The notes under the pieces: model-generated | The model's database searches: none | Told to the model about the DNA's origin: nothing | The model's input: only the letters and a program-made list of their open reading frames with translations | Shown here: one piece after another, positions 44,335-53,768 of the stretch | Layout of the letters: every line of letters begins with the position of its first letter | How positions within the stretch are numbered: position 1 is the first letter of the stretch | Assembly: GCA_965250275.1 (NCBI GenBank) | Contig: OZ252297.1 | Span: 3,968,001 to 4,032,000 of the forward strand | Direction of reading: 5' to 3' | DNA from: G965250275 sp965250275 | GTDB lineage: Bacteria; Pseudomonadota; Alphaproteobacteria; Rhodobacterales; Rhodobacteraceae | Length of the DNA stretch: 64,000 nt | Position numbers and translations under genes: made by a program

Positions 44335-44799
44335 ATGAGTGATCCACCTCCCAGATACGCCTCGGCCCATGTGGAACTGGACCCCGATCACGAGGACAAG
44401 ATCGTCGGGCTCTGCAATCGTGTGATCCGGCAGGGTGTCCGTGTGATGTCGGTTCTGATGCTTCTGATCATTCTTCTGGCCGTTGCGGACGCCGCTTTCA
44501 CGACCTACCAGAAACTCATCGACCCACCTGTCATGATCCTGGAGGTCAGCGACCTGCTTGCTGTCTTCAGCGCGGTGCTGGTCGTCCTGATTGCCATCGA
44601 AATCTACACCAACATTACGCTCTACCTGACAGCCGATGTTATCCATGTAAAGCTTGTCGTTGCGACGGCGTTGATGGCGGTTGCCCGAAAGGTCATCACG
44701 CTAGACGACAAGACCCTCGATGCCCCCTACTTTTATGGCTATGCCGCTTTAGGGCTTTCGCTGGGCCTCACATACTGGTTGTTGTCCAGAAAGAGTTGA
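44335..44799 (+). CDS. PsiE-family membrane protein
   Basis: Membrane protein of 154 residues with four hydrophobic helices (about 40-62, 75-98, 105-120, 132-150). The segment EVSDLLAVFSAVLVVLIAIEIY...ADVIHVKLVVATALMAVARKVI is the PsiE (phosphate-starvation-inducible E) family core. A GTG three bases before the ATG could also start it. Role of the family is unresolved, and there is no visible Pho box. Stands alone. Confidence 0.8.
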   Translation: MSDPPPRYASAHVELDPDHEDKIVGLCNRVIRQGVRVMSVLMLLIILLAVADAAFTTYQKLIDPPVMILEVSDLLAVFSAVLVVLIAIEIYTNITLYLTADVIHVKLVVATALMAVARKVITLDDKTLDAPYFYGYAALGLSLGLTYWLLSRKS

Positions 44800-44870
44800 C
44801 CGGAGGCATTTCGCCAGCTTTGCCCGGGGGGTCAGGTCACAGGCGTCCGGCGTTCAGAAGTCAATTGGAT

Positions 44871-45887
44871 TTACTCTCCCCCACGTCGTTGTCTGAAACG
44901 ACTGGGAGGGTCACCGGTCCAGTTGCGGAAAGCCCTGCGGAAGCTGTTCGGTTCTGAGTAACCAAGCGACTTCGCAATCTGGTTGATGGTGAGGTCACTG
45001 TCGCACAGCAATCCGCGGGCGCGACCCTCGATGAATCTGTTGCGAAGCTCGCGGAACGAAACACCCTCCACCATCAGCAGTCTTTGTAGGGTGCGGGGTC
45101 CCACCGAGAGGCGGCGAGCAACGCTGTCTTCAGACAAATCACCAAGTATAAGCTGTGCGCGCATCACCTCCTTCACCATGTCAGATGTGGTTTCGGGCTG
45201 CGTGACGCCCATCAGGATGGGCAACTCGTCGATCGTAACGATCTCACTGACGTCAGACGGGACGGGGTTGATGGCAAACAGATCGTCAATCGGAACGGCA
45301 ATTGCCAGTATGTCTGCGCCTGCGCGCACTTCTACGCCAGTCAGGTCGGACAGACGAACTTCGTCAAAGCGGTTCTTTCCGATCAGTTCAATCCATTTCG
45401 GCCGCCAATCCTGCCCAAGAAAGTAGCGAAACACATAAGTGATCAAAAAGATCGTTGCCTCGCTCAAGTGGCGGTAGCCCACCACACCTTCCAACCCCGA
45501 CCTGTAGCCAAACACCAGATTGTCCCCTGAGCGTCGAAGACTGAACCTCGCGTTAGTATGCAACAGTCGAATTGCCTTGCGTGATCGAACGAGCGCATCG
45601 CTGAGAGTCGGTGCGGCCAGCACATACTTGGCGAAGCCTTCAAATCCATTGTAGTCAAATTTCTGCCCGGCCAACGTCCCAAGGCTGCGATCACCCAGTT
45701 TTCTGGCAACCGACTCAAACACCGACACTTCTATGAGATAGGGCAAAAATCCGGGCCCGGATCGCAGGACGTCACGATTGATGCCCGCCTCTCGAAGAGC
45801 GCGGTCTACAACGTATCGGGGCGCAAATGAGTCAAGGATCTCAAGCACCTGCCGAAACTCTACAATGTTGACCAAAGGAACCGGCAT
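44871..45887 (-). CDS. AraC-family regulator (OruR/arabinose-binding type)
   Basis: Regulator of 338 residues. An N-terminal Arabinose_bd-like domain (PF12625, LREAGINRDVLRSGPGFLPYLIEVSVFE...) is followed by a C-terminal AraC helix-turn-helix pair (SEDSVARRLSVGPRTLQRLL, LTINQIAKSLGYSEPNSFRRAFRNWTG). I prefer the start at 45887, since the 45980 start would overlap the divergent outer-membrane gene. It is divergent from the DUF1254/DUF1214 envelope cluster, which it probably controls. Confidence 0.83.
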   Translation of the reverse strand: MPVPLVNIVEFRQVLEILDSFAPRYVVDRALREAGINRDVLRSGPGFLPYLIEVSVFESVARKLGDRSLGTLAGQKFDYNGFEGFAKYVLAAPTLSDALVRSRKAIRLLHTNARFSLRRSGDNLVFGYRSGLEGVVGYRHLSEATIFLITYVFRYFLGQDWRPKWIELIGKNRFDEVRLSDLTGVEVRAGADILAIAVPIDDLFAINPVPSDVSEIVTIDELPILMGVTQPETTSDMVKEVMRAQLILGDLSEDSVARRLSVGPRTLQRLLMVEGVSFRELRNRFIEGRARGLLCDSDLTINQIAKSLGYSEPNSFRRAFRNWTGDPPSRFRQRRGGE

Positions 45888-45954
45888 ACCAAACTTTGTC
45901 GCAAAATGATTGTTCGGTTTCTGCCAATCTGTGCCTGGCGGAGGGAGATTCTGA

Positions 45955-46707
45955 ATGAGGTTTATTGTCGCTTCGGGCATCGCACTCTGCGTGGCGGCAG
46001 GGAGCGTACGCGCAGACTCCAGAGCTGGGTCAGACTGGCAGTTTCAGTTGACACCCTATGTCTGGATGACCGGGCTGAAGGGAGATGTCGGAAGGCTTCC
46101 AAGCGGCACCCCCATCGGAGTGGATTTGTCGTTCCGGGATGTTTTGGGAGACGTCGATATCGCTGGCATGCTCTATGGCAGCGCGCGCAGAGGCGACTGG
46201 GCGTTCTTTCTGGATGCGACCTTTGCCAACTTGTCGTCGACCGAAACGCTTGGCGGGGTTCTCTTTGACAGTGCTGCGGTCGAAAGTCAGTCAACGACCT
46301 TTGCGTTCGCCGTTGGGCGCACTATTGCCCGGTCGGAACGCGGGTCCACCACGGCCTATGTCGGCGCGCGCGCCTGGTGGCTCGACAACACCATCGAATT
46401 GCGTGGCACGGGCAGCGGCACTAGCCGTCAGACCGTGTCGGAATCATGGGTGGACCCACTCATTGGCGTGACAGGTCAATTTCAAGCGAATGACAGGTGG
46501 TCCATGACGGGCGCCCTGGAAGTGGGCGGATTTGGCGTCGGCGCTGACAGCGAGTGGTCGGCGCTTTTGGTCGCGACCTACAGCGTGTCGGACAGGTTTG
46601 CGCTCTCTTTCGGGTGGCGACACCTCGAGGTCGACTACGACTCCGCCGACACGCTCTTTGATGCGCGTCAATCCGGTCCGCTGCTCGGAGCAACTATAGT
46701 TTTTTGA
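45955..46707 (+). CDS. Outer-membrane beta-barrel protein
   Basis: Exported protein of 250 residues with a signal peptide (1-20) and alternating amphipathic strands ending in a terminal Phe (LLGATIVF), as in outer-membrane barrels. WQFQLTPYVWMTGLKGDVG is a known opening of a barrel family found in proteobacteria. It is the first gene of a plus-strand cluster with DUF1254/DUF1214 proteins and a second barrel. Function unknown; perhaps a porin for the substrate of the cluster. Confidence 0.7.
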   Translation: MRFIVASGIALCVAAGSVRADSRAGSDWQFQLTPYVWMTGLKGDVGRLPSGTPIGVDLSFRDVLGDVDIAGMLYGSARRGDWAFFLDATFANLSSTETLGGVLFDSAAVESQSTTFAFAVGRTIARSERGSTTAYVGARAWWLDNTIELRGTGSGTSRQTVSESWVDPLIGVTGQFQANDRWSMTGALEVGGFGVGADSEWSALLVATYSVSDRFALSFGWRHLEVDYDSADTLFDARQSGPLLGATIVF

Positions 46708-46765
46708 GGTGCCGCGGGTGGCGAAGGATCACCCGCTGATCGGAACAATCGATGGAGAGAACGCG

Positions 46766-47842
46766 TTGTCTAGCTCTATTTCCCTAAAACTTGCAGCCCG
46801 GGCCATGTGTTTCGCCAGTGTTGCAGCGCTCTGTCTGCCGCAAAGCGCAACATCGCAAATCAAGGATGACACGCTCGACAGTCTTTCGGATGCGCTCGCG
46901 ATTCCGGTCACCGTCGACAATTTCGTTCGGGCGGCGACGGAAGCGGAGTTTGAAAAGTACCTGTCGCTCGCTGGGGGTCTGAACCAGTTCTTTCACTTCT
47001 TCGAACCGACACCGATCGACAATCAGCCGACAATTCGAATGAACCGCGACACCCTTTACAGCGCGGCAGTTGTTGACATCAGCGAGGGCGCCACGCTGAC
47101 CCTGCCGGATGTAGGCGATCGCTACATGACCACAATGATCGTCAATCAGGATCACTACACCGAAGAGGTCTTGTCCGGGGGCGGCACATTCACCCTGGAT
47201 ATGGACACGTTTGGGACGCCCTATGTGATCGTGTTCATGCGAATTCTCGTCAATGCGTCCGATCCGGAAGACGTGGCTGCGGTTAACGATATTCAACGGG
47301 CATTTACCATTGACGCCGGCGCGGCAAACGCGTTCGTGCCTTCAAACTATGATCAGGACAGTCTGCGGGACATGATCTCGACGATCCTGTTGCTTGGTCC
47401 CTTCACACCCGATAGCACCCGCATGTTCGGACCCCGCGACGAAGTCGATGGGGTGCGGCATTTCATCGGAACAGCGGCGGGCTGGGCCGGTCTTCCTGAG
47501 AAAGAAGCGTTCTATCTGAGCATCGATCCCGGATTGCCCGTCGCGGAGTATCGTATCGACGTGCCCGCTGACGTGCCGGTGGACGCATTCTGGTCCTTGA
47601 GCCTCTACAATGCGAACGGCTTCTTCGAAAAAAATCCGCTGGGTGCGTACAACGTGAATTCGGTGAACGGCGAGCGGAACGAAGATGGTGGCATGACCAT
47701 TCATCTGGGCGGATGTGATGATGGGCGGATCAACTGCCTGCCGGTCATGGAGGGTTGGAACTACACCATCCGGCTCTACCAACCGAGTTCCGAGGTCATA
47801 GACGGGACCTGGACCTTTCCCGAAGCCCAACTTTTGGAGTGA
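46766..47842 (+). CDS. Exported DUF1254/DUF1214 protein, copy 1
   Basis: Exported protein of 358 residues, signal peptide about 1-30 (ALCLPQSATSQ). The N-terminal half is DUF1254-like (NFVRAATEAEFEKYLSLAGGLNQFFH...IRMNRDTLYSAAVVD, VNQDHY) and the C-terminal half DUF1214-like (DVPVDAFWSLSLYNANGFFEKNP, GGCDDGRINCLPV, WNYTIRLYQP). I chose TTG at 46766, with GGAGAGA 6 bases upstream; a GTG at 46709 would give 19 more residues and overlap the barrel gene. It is a close paralogue of the next gene. Function unknown. Confidence 0.75.
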   Translation: MSSSISLKLAARAMCFASVAALCLPQSATSQIKDDTLDSLSDALAIPVTVDNFVRAATEAEFEKYLSLAGGLNQFFHFFEPTPIDNQPTIRMNRDTLYSAAVVDISEGATLTLPDVGDRYMTTMIVNQDHYTEEVLSGGGTFTLDMDTFGTPYVIVFMRILVNASDPEDVAAVNDIQRAFTIDAGAANAFVPSNYDQDSLRDMISTILLLGPFTPDSTRMFGPRDEVDGVRHFIGTAAGWAGLPEKEAFYLSIDPGLPVAEYRIDVPADVPVDAFWSLSLYNANGFFEKNPLGAYNVNSVNGERNEDGGMTIHLGGCDDGRINCLPVMEGWNYTIRLYQPSSEVIDGTWTFPEAQLLE

Positions 47843-47852
47843 GTAATCAGCG

Positions 47853-48848
47853 ATGAGACCCCTTGTACTAGCTGCTCTTTTGTTACCCACGATGGCCACC
47901 GCAGAGGATGTGAACATTCAGACATTCGTGCGCGCGGAATCCGATCACATGATGCGCACGAACATGCAGGCCTTTGGAATGGAGATCGGAGAACTGTTCC
48001 ATGTGCGCGAGGCAACCACACCAGAGCAGCAACCCGTGATCCGGATGAATCAGGACACGCTCTATTCTTCGGCTGTGCTTGACCTGGCAGAACCGGTGGA
48101 AGTCACCCTGCCCGAAATAGGTGGCCGCTACATGTCCATGCATGTGATCAATCAGGATCATTTCATGTTCGTCGAGAGCGAACCCGGCACTTACACCCTG
48201 ACGCAGGATGATGTCGGCACCCGCTTCGCTTTTGTGGCAATCCGCACCTTTGCAGATGTGAATGATCCAGACGACATCGCCGAAGCACAGGTTGCCCAGG
48301 ACGGTATCAAGATAAGCGGGGGCGGCAGCGGACCATTTGAGGCGCCCGACTGGAATCTGGATGATCTGGCCTTGATCCGTGGTGCCATGAACGACGTTGC
48401 CATACTCGGCTTTGATGCCGACTTCGCCTTTGGTCGCGAGGACGAGACACGACCCATCGACCACCTCGTTGGCGCAGCGTCAGGCTGGGGCGGTCTGCCC
48501 CGAGAGGGCGCCATGTATCTGCTGGACAGTGTGGACGCAAATGACGGCGTTGTCCCGCATGCTGTCACGGTTGCGGACGTACCGGTCGACGCGTTCTGGT
48601 CGGTGACGGTTTACAATGCGGATGGGTATCTGGAGGCCAATGATCTTGGGGTCAACAGCTACAACGATTTTACGGCGGAACGGAATGCGGACGAGAGCAT
48701 AACGCTCCACTTTGGTGGGTGCGAAGATGGGCGGGTGAACTGTATCCCGATCACGCCAGGCTGGAACTACGCCATCCGCCTCTATGAACCGCAAGAGGCG
48801 CTCTTGAGTGGTGCGTGGTCGTTCCCGAAGGTGGAGCCCGCTGGCTGA
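47853..48848 (+). CDS. Exported DUF1254/DUF1214 protein, copy 2
   Basis: Exported protein of 331 residues, signal peptide 1-18. It shows the same landmarks as copy 1: NIQTFVRAESDHMM, IRMNQDTLYSSAVLDLAEPV, VINQDHF, DVPVDAFWSVTVYNADGYLEAND, GGCEDGRVNCIPI, WNYAIRLYEP. The two lie 11 bases apart in one transcript, a tandem duplication that has since diverged. The shared FWS...YN...GY and Cys...Cys motifs may form the conserved site. Function unknown. Confidence 0.78.
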   Translation: MRPLVLAALLLPTMATAEDVNIQTFVRAESDHMMRTNMQAFGMEIGELFHVREATTPEQQPVIRMNQDTLYSSAVLDLAEPVEVTLPEIGGRYMSMHVINQDHFMFVESEPGTYTLTQDDVGTRFAFVAIRTFADVNDPDDIAEAQVAQDGIKISGGGSGPFEAPDWNLDDLALIRGAMNDVAILGFDADFAFGREDETRPIDHLVGAASGWGGLPREGAMYLLDSVDANDGVVPHAVTVADVPVDAFWSVTVYNADGYLEANDLGVNSYNDFTAERNADESITLHFGGCEDGRVNCIPITPGWNYAIRLYEPQEALLSGAWSFPKVEPAG

Positions 48849-48893
48849 AGCCGACATCCACCGCTGACCCCGAAACCGTTTGGAGGAGAGACC

Positions 48894-49673
48894 ATGCGAT
48901 CATTGAAATGGTTGGCACTTGTGGCTGCGTTTGTCCCTGCCACGGCCAAAGCAGACGCGGCTTCCGATCTGGCGCAGGAACTCGCCAACCCGATTGCGGC
49001 CATCATCTCGGTGCCCTTCCAGCTGAACTACGACGATAATCTCGGGATCGCTGATACTGGTAGCCGAACCACCCTGAACTTTCAGCCTGTGGTGCCGTTT
49101 GCATTGGACAACGGCGCCAACATCATCACGCGCACGATCATCCCATACATCTGGCAGGACGATGTCGTGCCCGGCACGTCGCAAAGCGGCTTCGGTGACA
49201 TCTTGCTGAACGCCTGGTACTCCCCGCCGACGAAAGGCAATTTCACCTGGGGCGTCGGACCGATCCTGCGTGTTCCCACGGGTACAAGTGTTTCAACGGA
49301 TACCTGGGCGGGCGGGATCACAGCCATCGGGCTAGCCCAGACAGGCAGTTGGACCTATGGCGCCCTGACCAACCATATCTGGGATTTCGAATCCAATCCG
49401 ACCACGCCAACAAACGCCACGTTCCTGCAACCATTTGTGGCCTACACGACTGAAAACGCGTGGACCATCTCGTTGCAAAGCGAAAGCACCTATGACTGGG
49501 AAGCAGAACAGTGGTCAGTTCCAGTCAATCTGGCCGTTTCAAAACTGGTAGTGGTAGGACAAACCCCACTGAACCTGCAGGGCGGCTTTGGGTATTGGTT
49601 CGATGCGCCAGACAATGGTCCGGAGGGGTTCAGGTTCCGTCTTCAAGTGCAGGTCGTGATTCCTAGGGGGTAG
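48894..49673 (+). CDS. Outer-membrane barrel protein (transporter-like)
   Basis: Exported protein of 259 residues, signal peptide 1-20. The strands (VPFQLNYDDNLGIADTGSRTTLNFQPVVPF, GFGDILLNAWYSP) resemble the MetA-pathway/phenol-degradation family of outer-membrane proteins, sometimes called transporters. GGAGGAG precedes the ATG. Last gene of the envelope cluster and convergent with the peroxidase gene 11 bases on. A channel role for the cluster's substrate is inference. Confidence 0.72.
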   Translation: MRSLKWLALVAAFVPATAKADAASDLAQELANPIAAIISVPFQLNYDDNLGIADTGSRTTLNFQPVVPFALDNGANIITRTIIPYIWQDDVVPGTSQSGFGDILLNAWYSPPTKGNFTWGVGPILRVPTGTSVSTDTWAGGITAIGLAQTGSWTYGALTNHIWDFESNPTTPTNATFLQPFVAYTTENAWTISLQSESTYDWEAEQWSVPVNLAVSKLVVVGQTPLNLQGGFGYWFDAPDNGPEGFRFRLQVQVVIPRG

Positions 49674-49683
49674 CTGTAACGGA

Positions 49684-51174
49684 CTATCGATCCCGCATCG
49701 GCTGTGGCGGCAGCCCGGAGGGGACCCGGACAGGAACCATCTCGTTCCGGTCCAGGGCCGATGGGTCGGTGAGCGCGTGCAGAAACGCAACAAGGCTCTC
49801 GATCTCACCTTCAGTCAAGGCAACTGGTGCCAATTCGTTTGCAGCAGCGATGCGCTGGCGCAGTTCCGGAGACGCCATGACCCAGTTGTCCCGCAGCGCA
49901 AATGCCTGCCGTCGCTCTCGTTCCAAAGGTTGAAAACGCAACCGAGACCCACGCGCCGCAAGGCGTTGTACGCGCTCGAGGGACGGAAGGGCGACCTCTG
50001 ACGGATCAAACGCGTTGAGGCTCTCCACCGGATCAAGATGATGGCGCACCACTGCCTCCAGGGAGGTAAAGGCCCCACTGTGTCCCCATGGGCCGGTGAG
50101 AGCGACGTTGCGCAAGGAGGGGGTGCGGAACGCAAACAAATCCGATGGGTCACCCGTCACGCGGTAGCGTCCCTCATCCTCTGATCGGCCGGGCAAACCC
50201 GTCGTCGCCAGATATCTCATGTCGCCACCGTGACCTTTGCCGGGGCCAATCTGCGGAACAGCGATGGCATGGAACCGGTGATCGGTGAGCAAGGCCCCGC
50301 TGTGGCAATTCGCGCAGCCGGCGGACCCATAAAAGAGCTTCAGGCCCGCTTGTGCCTTGGCTGAAAGCACAGACTGGTCGCCTGTCCGCAAAACGGTGTC
50401 AAATGGACTTTCGTCCGAGCGGAACGCCGTGGTTTGAAAAGCTGCAAGCGCCACCGCGATGTGGCCGTAGGTCACATCTTGGGTCGTTTCGATATCAGTG
50501 AAGGCGGCACGCATCATATCTAAATACGCGGGGAACGCAGCGACGCGGCGCGCCAGGGCGGCCCAGATTTCGCGCCGCTCCTCATGGTGGGCGGCATTGG
50601 CAATCGGGTTTTCGCCGTACTGACCCGCCATTTCAATCGGGGAAGTGACGGGAAAGAAAGCCTGCGCCACCAGTGGATTGGAGAGATCGGCAGGCAGGTC
50701 AGACCCGGCGGGATTGCGGATCGCGCTGTCCGGGTCGGCTGGGTCCAGGGTTTCAACGCGCCCATCATGAAACAGGGAGACATAGCTGCGGGCGCCGATG
50801 TTCCAAAGCGGTTGCGCGTTCCGGGGCACGCGGCCGGTCACCGGGTCGGTGGTGGTGCGGTCCAACCCGGCGCCTGCACCGCCCTCTCCAATGCCAAGCG
50901 CAAGGCCGTCGCCAGACCCCAACGAAGGATCATGGCAAGTGCCGCAGGATATGTTCCTGTTTCCGGACAGAATTGGGTCGAAGAACAGGTTTCGCCCAAG
51001 TTCGACAAGTTCGGCGCTGGGGGCTCCATCATAGATGAAGTCGCGATCTTCCAGCGGCGCGGGCAATGCAGTTCCAACCCAATGCTCCTCGTCCGAAGCG
51101 TTGGTCAGAGTCGCCGTCAGCAGCCCGGCCGCGAGGGCGGCTGATCCGAGCAGGTTAAATGGGCGAAAGGACAT
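49684..51174 (-). CDS. Di-heme cytochrome c peroxidase / MauG-family protein
   Basis: Periplasmic diheme enzyme of 496 residues. The signal peptide is 1-26. Heme sites are NISCGTCHDP and AGCANCHSGALL. The start MSFRPFNLLG begins the signal peptide; the longer frame is not credible. The segment FRTPSLRNVALTGPWGHSGAF is conserved in the family. It is the last gene of a minus-strand operon and could use H2O2 or oxidise a protein or small molecule in the periplasm. Its long linker (residues 85-230) resembles MauG-like rather than short CcpA proteins. Confidence 0.88.
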   Translation of the reverse strand: MSFRPFNLLGSAALAAGLLTATLTNASDEEHWVGTALPAPLEDRDFIYDGAPSAELVELGRNLFFDPILSGNRNISCGTCHDPSLGSGDGLALGIGEGGAGAGLDRTTTDPVTGRVPRNAQPLWNIGARSYVSLFHDGRVETLDPADPDSAIRNPAGSDLPADLSNPLVAQAFFPVTSPIEMAGQYGENPIANAAHHEERREIWAALARRVAAFPAYLDMMRAAFTDIETTQDVTYGHIAVALAAFQTTAFRSDESPFDTVLRTGDQSVLSAKAQAGLKLFYGSAGCANCHSGALLTDHRFHAIAVPQIGPGKGHGGDMRYLATTGLPGRSEDEGRYRVTGDPSDLFAFRTPSLRNVALTGPWGHSGAFTSLEAVVRHHLDPVESLNAFDPSEVALPSLERVQRLAARGSRLRFQPLERERRQAFALRDNWVMASPELRQRIAAANELAPVALTEGEIESLVAFLHALTDPSALDRNEMVPVRVPSGLPPQPMRDR

Positions 51175-51196
51175 TTGGCGTTCTCCAAAAAAGCAG

Positions 51197-51514
51197 TCAA
51201 CGCGTTTGCGAGAAAAGCCAGATGCTGGCGACAGCCATACCCATCCCGGCAATTTGCATGGGGGCCAGTCGCTCACCGAAAAGGACAGCACCAAGAACGG
51301 ATAGCGCTATGACCTGGCTCATGCTCGATAAGGCTGCCCCCTGCCCGAGCCCATGCACGAGCAGGCGGACATAGGCCAGGTTGCCCAAACCGAGTGCGAT
51401 CACGGCAAGAAAAAGAACATGGCCGACCCTGGTGTCAGCGAATTGCTTCAGCAAAACGCTGCCCAGGGTGAAACTTGCACCGGCCGCGGAGAGGATGAAC
51501 CAATAAGAGCTCAT
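51197..51514 (-). CDS. Small multidrug-resistance/EamA-like transporter
   Basis: Membrane protein of 105 residues with four helices, as in the SMR family (YWFILSAAGASFTLGSVLLKQFA ... LGAVLFGERLAPMQIAGMGMAVASIWLF). The usual SMR glutamate in helix 1 is not evident, so it may be half of an EamA-type carrier that needs a partner. The start MSSYWFIL is chosen because it begins the first helix. It is in an operon with MauG-like peroxidase and GNAT genes. Confidence 0.7.
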   Translation of the reverse strand: MSSYWFILSAAGASFTLGSVLLKQFADTRVGHVLFLAVIALGLGNLAYVRLLVHGLGQGAALSSMSQVIALSVLGAVLFGERLAPMQIAGMGMAVASIWLFSQTR

Positions 51515-51555
51515 GGGTCTGTCTTTCTGAAGGTTTGGACGCTGCCGCTGGCGCG

Positions 51556-52155
51556 TCAGCCCTTGAGGGTTTTCATCAGCAGCAAGACATCGCCGGTGTA
51601 GTGAGGCGGACAAGGATGAAGGCGCACAGGGTCACTTGCCACCTGGTCGTAGCCGAAACGCTTGTAGAGACGGACCGCTCCGGTGTTTTGGGCATAGACC
51701 TGGATACTCATTCTGTCGAAACCGCTGGCCCGCGCCCGAGCTTCCGCTGCTGCCAAAAGTTTGGTCCCGACGCCACGGTTCTGTCCGTTGGCGAAGACGG
51801 CAAGTGCATTGATGTACCACGTGTCCACAGACAGCTTCTCCAGCGCGACAAAGGGCGCGATCGGAGCAGGTAAATCATCGGGGTCTTCGGTGGGGGCCTG
51901 AGTGATTGCATAGCTCAAAACCATGCCGATGGGAGACCCGTTCCGATCAGCCATCATGGCATTGGTGTAAGAAAACCCGCCGCTTTTTCGTTTGGCACGT
52001 TCCGTACCGACCTCGAGCGGTGTCTGCCCTTCGACACAGGCGCGAGTCCAAAGCCAGTTAGGAATACCCTCGCCAGCCAGGTTGATGAGTTTGGCAAGGT
52101 TTTCTGCGTCCGAGGCCTGCGCCTGACGGATGGAGGGAAGCGATTGAATATTCAT
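51556..52155 (-). CDS. GNAT-family N-acetyltransferase
   Basis: Acetyltransferase of 199 residues. The acetyl-CoA-binding motif is QNRGVGTKLLAAAEARARASG, and the GNAT strand order is intact (INALAVFANG, MSIQVYAQNTGAVRLYKRFGY). Substrate unknown. It is preceded by the secreted-barrel gene and followed by the SMR gene, all on the minus strand, so it probably belongs to the TetR-controlled operon. Confidence 0.85.
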   Translation of the reverse strand: MNIQSLPSIRQAQASDAENLAKLINLAGEGIPNWLWTRACVEGQTPLEVGTERAKRKSGGFSYTNAMMADRNGSPIGMVLSYAITQAPTEDPDDLPAPIAPFVALEKLSVDTWYINALAVFANGQNRGVGTKLLAAAEARARASGFDRMSIQVYAQNTGAVRLYKRFGYDQVASDPVRLHPCPPHYTGDVLLLMKTLKG

Positions 52156-52230
52156 TGTCTTTTCCTTTTTGTCCGAGATGACAGGCCGGGCCGAAGATCG
52201 GCCCGACCGTCGAAAACTCGCTGCATACGA

Positions 52231-52779
52231 TTACACGGGGTCCAGGTCGGTGTTTTCGAACGTGTAGGTCGCGCTCAGTCCCCAAAAATCATTGAACCCG
52301 AGCGTCGTCTGGATCAGTCCGCCTTCGATTTCGGCGAAGTCACCGGTTGCGCCGGTCACTGGGCGCAAGTTGGGTTCGCCGATATCAGCGATCTCGGTCC
52401 CCTGAGTCACAATGGTGGCACCTTCGTTGAAGGCAAAGGTCTGGCGGCTGATGATCCAGACGCCGGTCGTTGCGTTGCCCCCTTCGCCGACAAAGTACCC
52501 GTCGCAGGTCCAGGTACCGAGAACGAGCTCGGGGAACGCGGGACTTCCGTCCTCCAGGACACCCACGGTGCCATCAGCCAGCGTGCCTTCCGGGTAGATG
52601 TAACCCTGGCTGACAAAGGCATTACCGTGCGCGGGCATGCCGTTTTCGTGCAAGGGTGCGGCGGCCATGTGGATGCGGGTGTGATCTTCGGCCACGTCGA
52701 AAGCCATGAGGGGCTCAGCCTGAGCAAAGGGTATCATGGACAGCGTAAGGGCTGTGGATGTTGCGATTGTCTTGAACAT
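52231..52779 (-). CDS. Secreted allene-oxide-cyclase/dirigent-like barrel protein
   Basis: Exported protein of 182 residues, signal peptide 1-21. The mature part (LGTWTCDGYFVGEGGNATTGVWIISRQTF ... GTEIADIGEPNLRPVTGATGDFAEIEGGLIQT) resembles allene-oxide-cyclase-like barrels, which bind small hydrophobic ligands; no catalytic motif is confirmed. The start MFKTIATST is chosen as it begins the signal. Second gene of the minus-strand operon, 38 bases after the methyltransferase gene. Confidence 0.6.
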   Translation of the reverse strand: MFKTIATSTALTLSMIPFAQAEPLMAFDVAEDHTRIHMAAAPLHENGMPAHGNAFVSQGYIYPEGTLADGTVGVLEDGSPAFPELVLGTWTCDGYFVGEGGNATTGVWIISRQTFAFNEGATIVTQGTEIADIGEPNLRPVTGATGDFAEIEGGLIQTTLGFNDFWGLSATYTFENTDLDPV

Positions 52780-52817
52780 GAGAAGTCCTTTCGGAAAGTG
52801 TTGCGTTTTGGTTGAAA

Positions 52818-53762
52818 TCAGGCTGCAGGCAGGCGCTGGTCCTGTTCTGCAATGCAGCCCACATGCCGGTGGTCGGTGCCGCAGCAACCGCCCAGAACCC
52901 GGATGTTCGGAAGACGCGAGAGTAGCTCTGCGTTGAGTTCGGCCAGTTCCACCGGATCGCCGTCGTCGAGGGTTTCGGCGCTGTCCAATTCGGCGTGGCT
53001 TTGGCGCGAGGCGTTGGATCGGATACCGCCGATGCGCAAGGTCCAGACCGCCGACGTGTCCAGCACTCCGTGGAAATGATCGGGATGCGCGCAATTGATC
53101 ATGTAGTAGAGCGGACCATTGCCTGTCGCGGCATCGACCTCGTCAATGGCGTTGCCGAGCGGTTGGCCCGAAGGCAGGCGACCGTCCGTCTCCAGTGTGA
53201 ACGCAATGACAACGGGCACGTCGATTTCTTGCGCGGCCTGGACGATGCCGATGGCCTCACCGGAATGGGTGAGTGTCATGGCACTGATCATGTCGACGCC
53301 GGCCTTGCCGAGCGCATGTATCTGGGGGGCGTGAATGAGCAGAGCATCCTGCCGGGAGATCTCGACGTCCGGCGCATAGGCATCGCCCGCAGGCCCAACA
53401 AGCCCGTTGATCAAGATCGAGCAATCACGCGTCTCATGCTGGGATCTCAAGTGGGACACGAAGGAAACGGCCCGTTGGTTCGTCTCCATGATTTCGCGTA
53501 GCGTCTGACCGAGCGGTCCGGCCCAGGCGGTGCCTGCGCGCCAGGTCGGGGCATCCAGAATGAAACCGCGGCCCGAGGCCTTGGCGATTTCAATGAAACG
53601 CTCGAAATAGGCCGTCAGATCGGCCCGACCCTGCTCTGTGTCCAGCAGCACTGCAGCTGAGAAGCAGGGCAGGTCATAGCCTTTCTCGAAAATCAGAAAT
53701 GTTTCCAATCCACCGTCAGAGAGGTAGAACCGGCGTGTCTCGCTAAGCTTTTGAATACGCAT
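52818..53762 (-). CDS. Homocysteine S-methyltransferase family protein
   Basis: Zn-dependent methyltransferase of 314 residues. Zinc-binding cysteines are in INCAHPDHF and in GGCCGTDHRH near the C terminus. The opening LSDGGLETFLIF fits the family (DGG motif). It could make methionine from homocysteine with a small methyl donor, or act on another thiol. First gene of the operon. Its Shine-Dalgarno sequence lies inside an inverted repeat at 53769-53795, and the TetR regulator gene is divergent. Confidence 0.85.
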   Translation of the reverse strand: MRIQKLSETRRFYLSDGGLETFLIFEKGYDLPCFSAAVLLDTEQGRADLTAYFERFIEIAKASGRGFILDAPTWRAGTAWAGPLGQTLREIMETNQRAVSFVSHLRSQHETRDCSILINGLVGPAGDAYAPDVEISRQDALLIHAPQIHALGKAGVDMISAMTLTHSGEAIGIVQAAQEIDVPVVIAFTLETDGRLPSGQPLGNAIDEVDAATGNGPLYYMINCAHPDHFHGVLDTSAVWTLRIGGIRSNASRQSHAELDSAETLDDGDPVELAELNAELLSRLPNIRVLGGCCGTDHRHVGCIAEQDQRLPAA

Positions 53763-53768
53763 CGAAGC

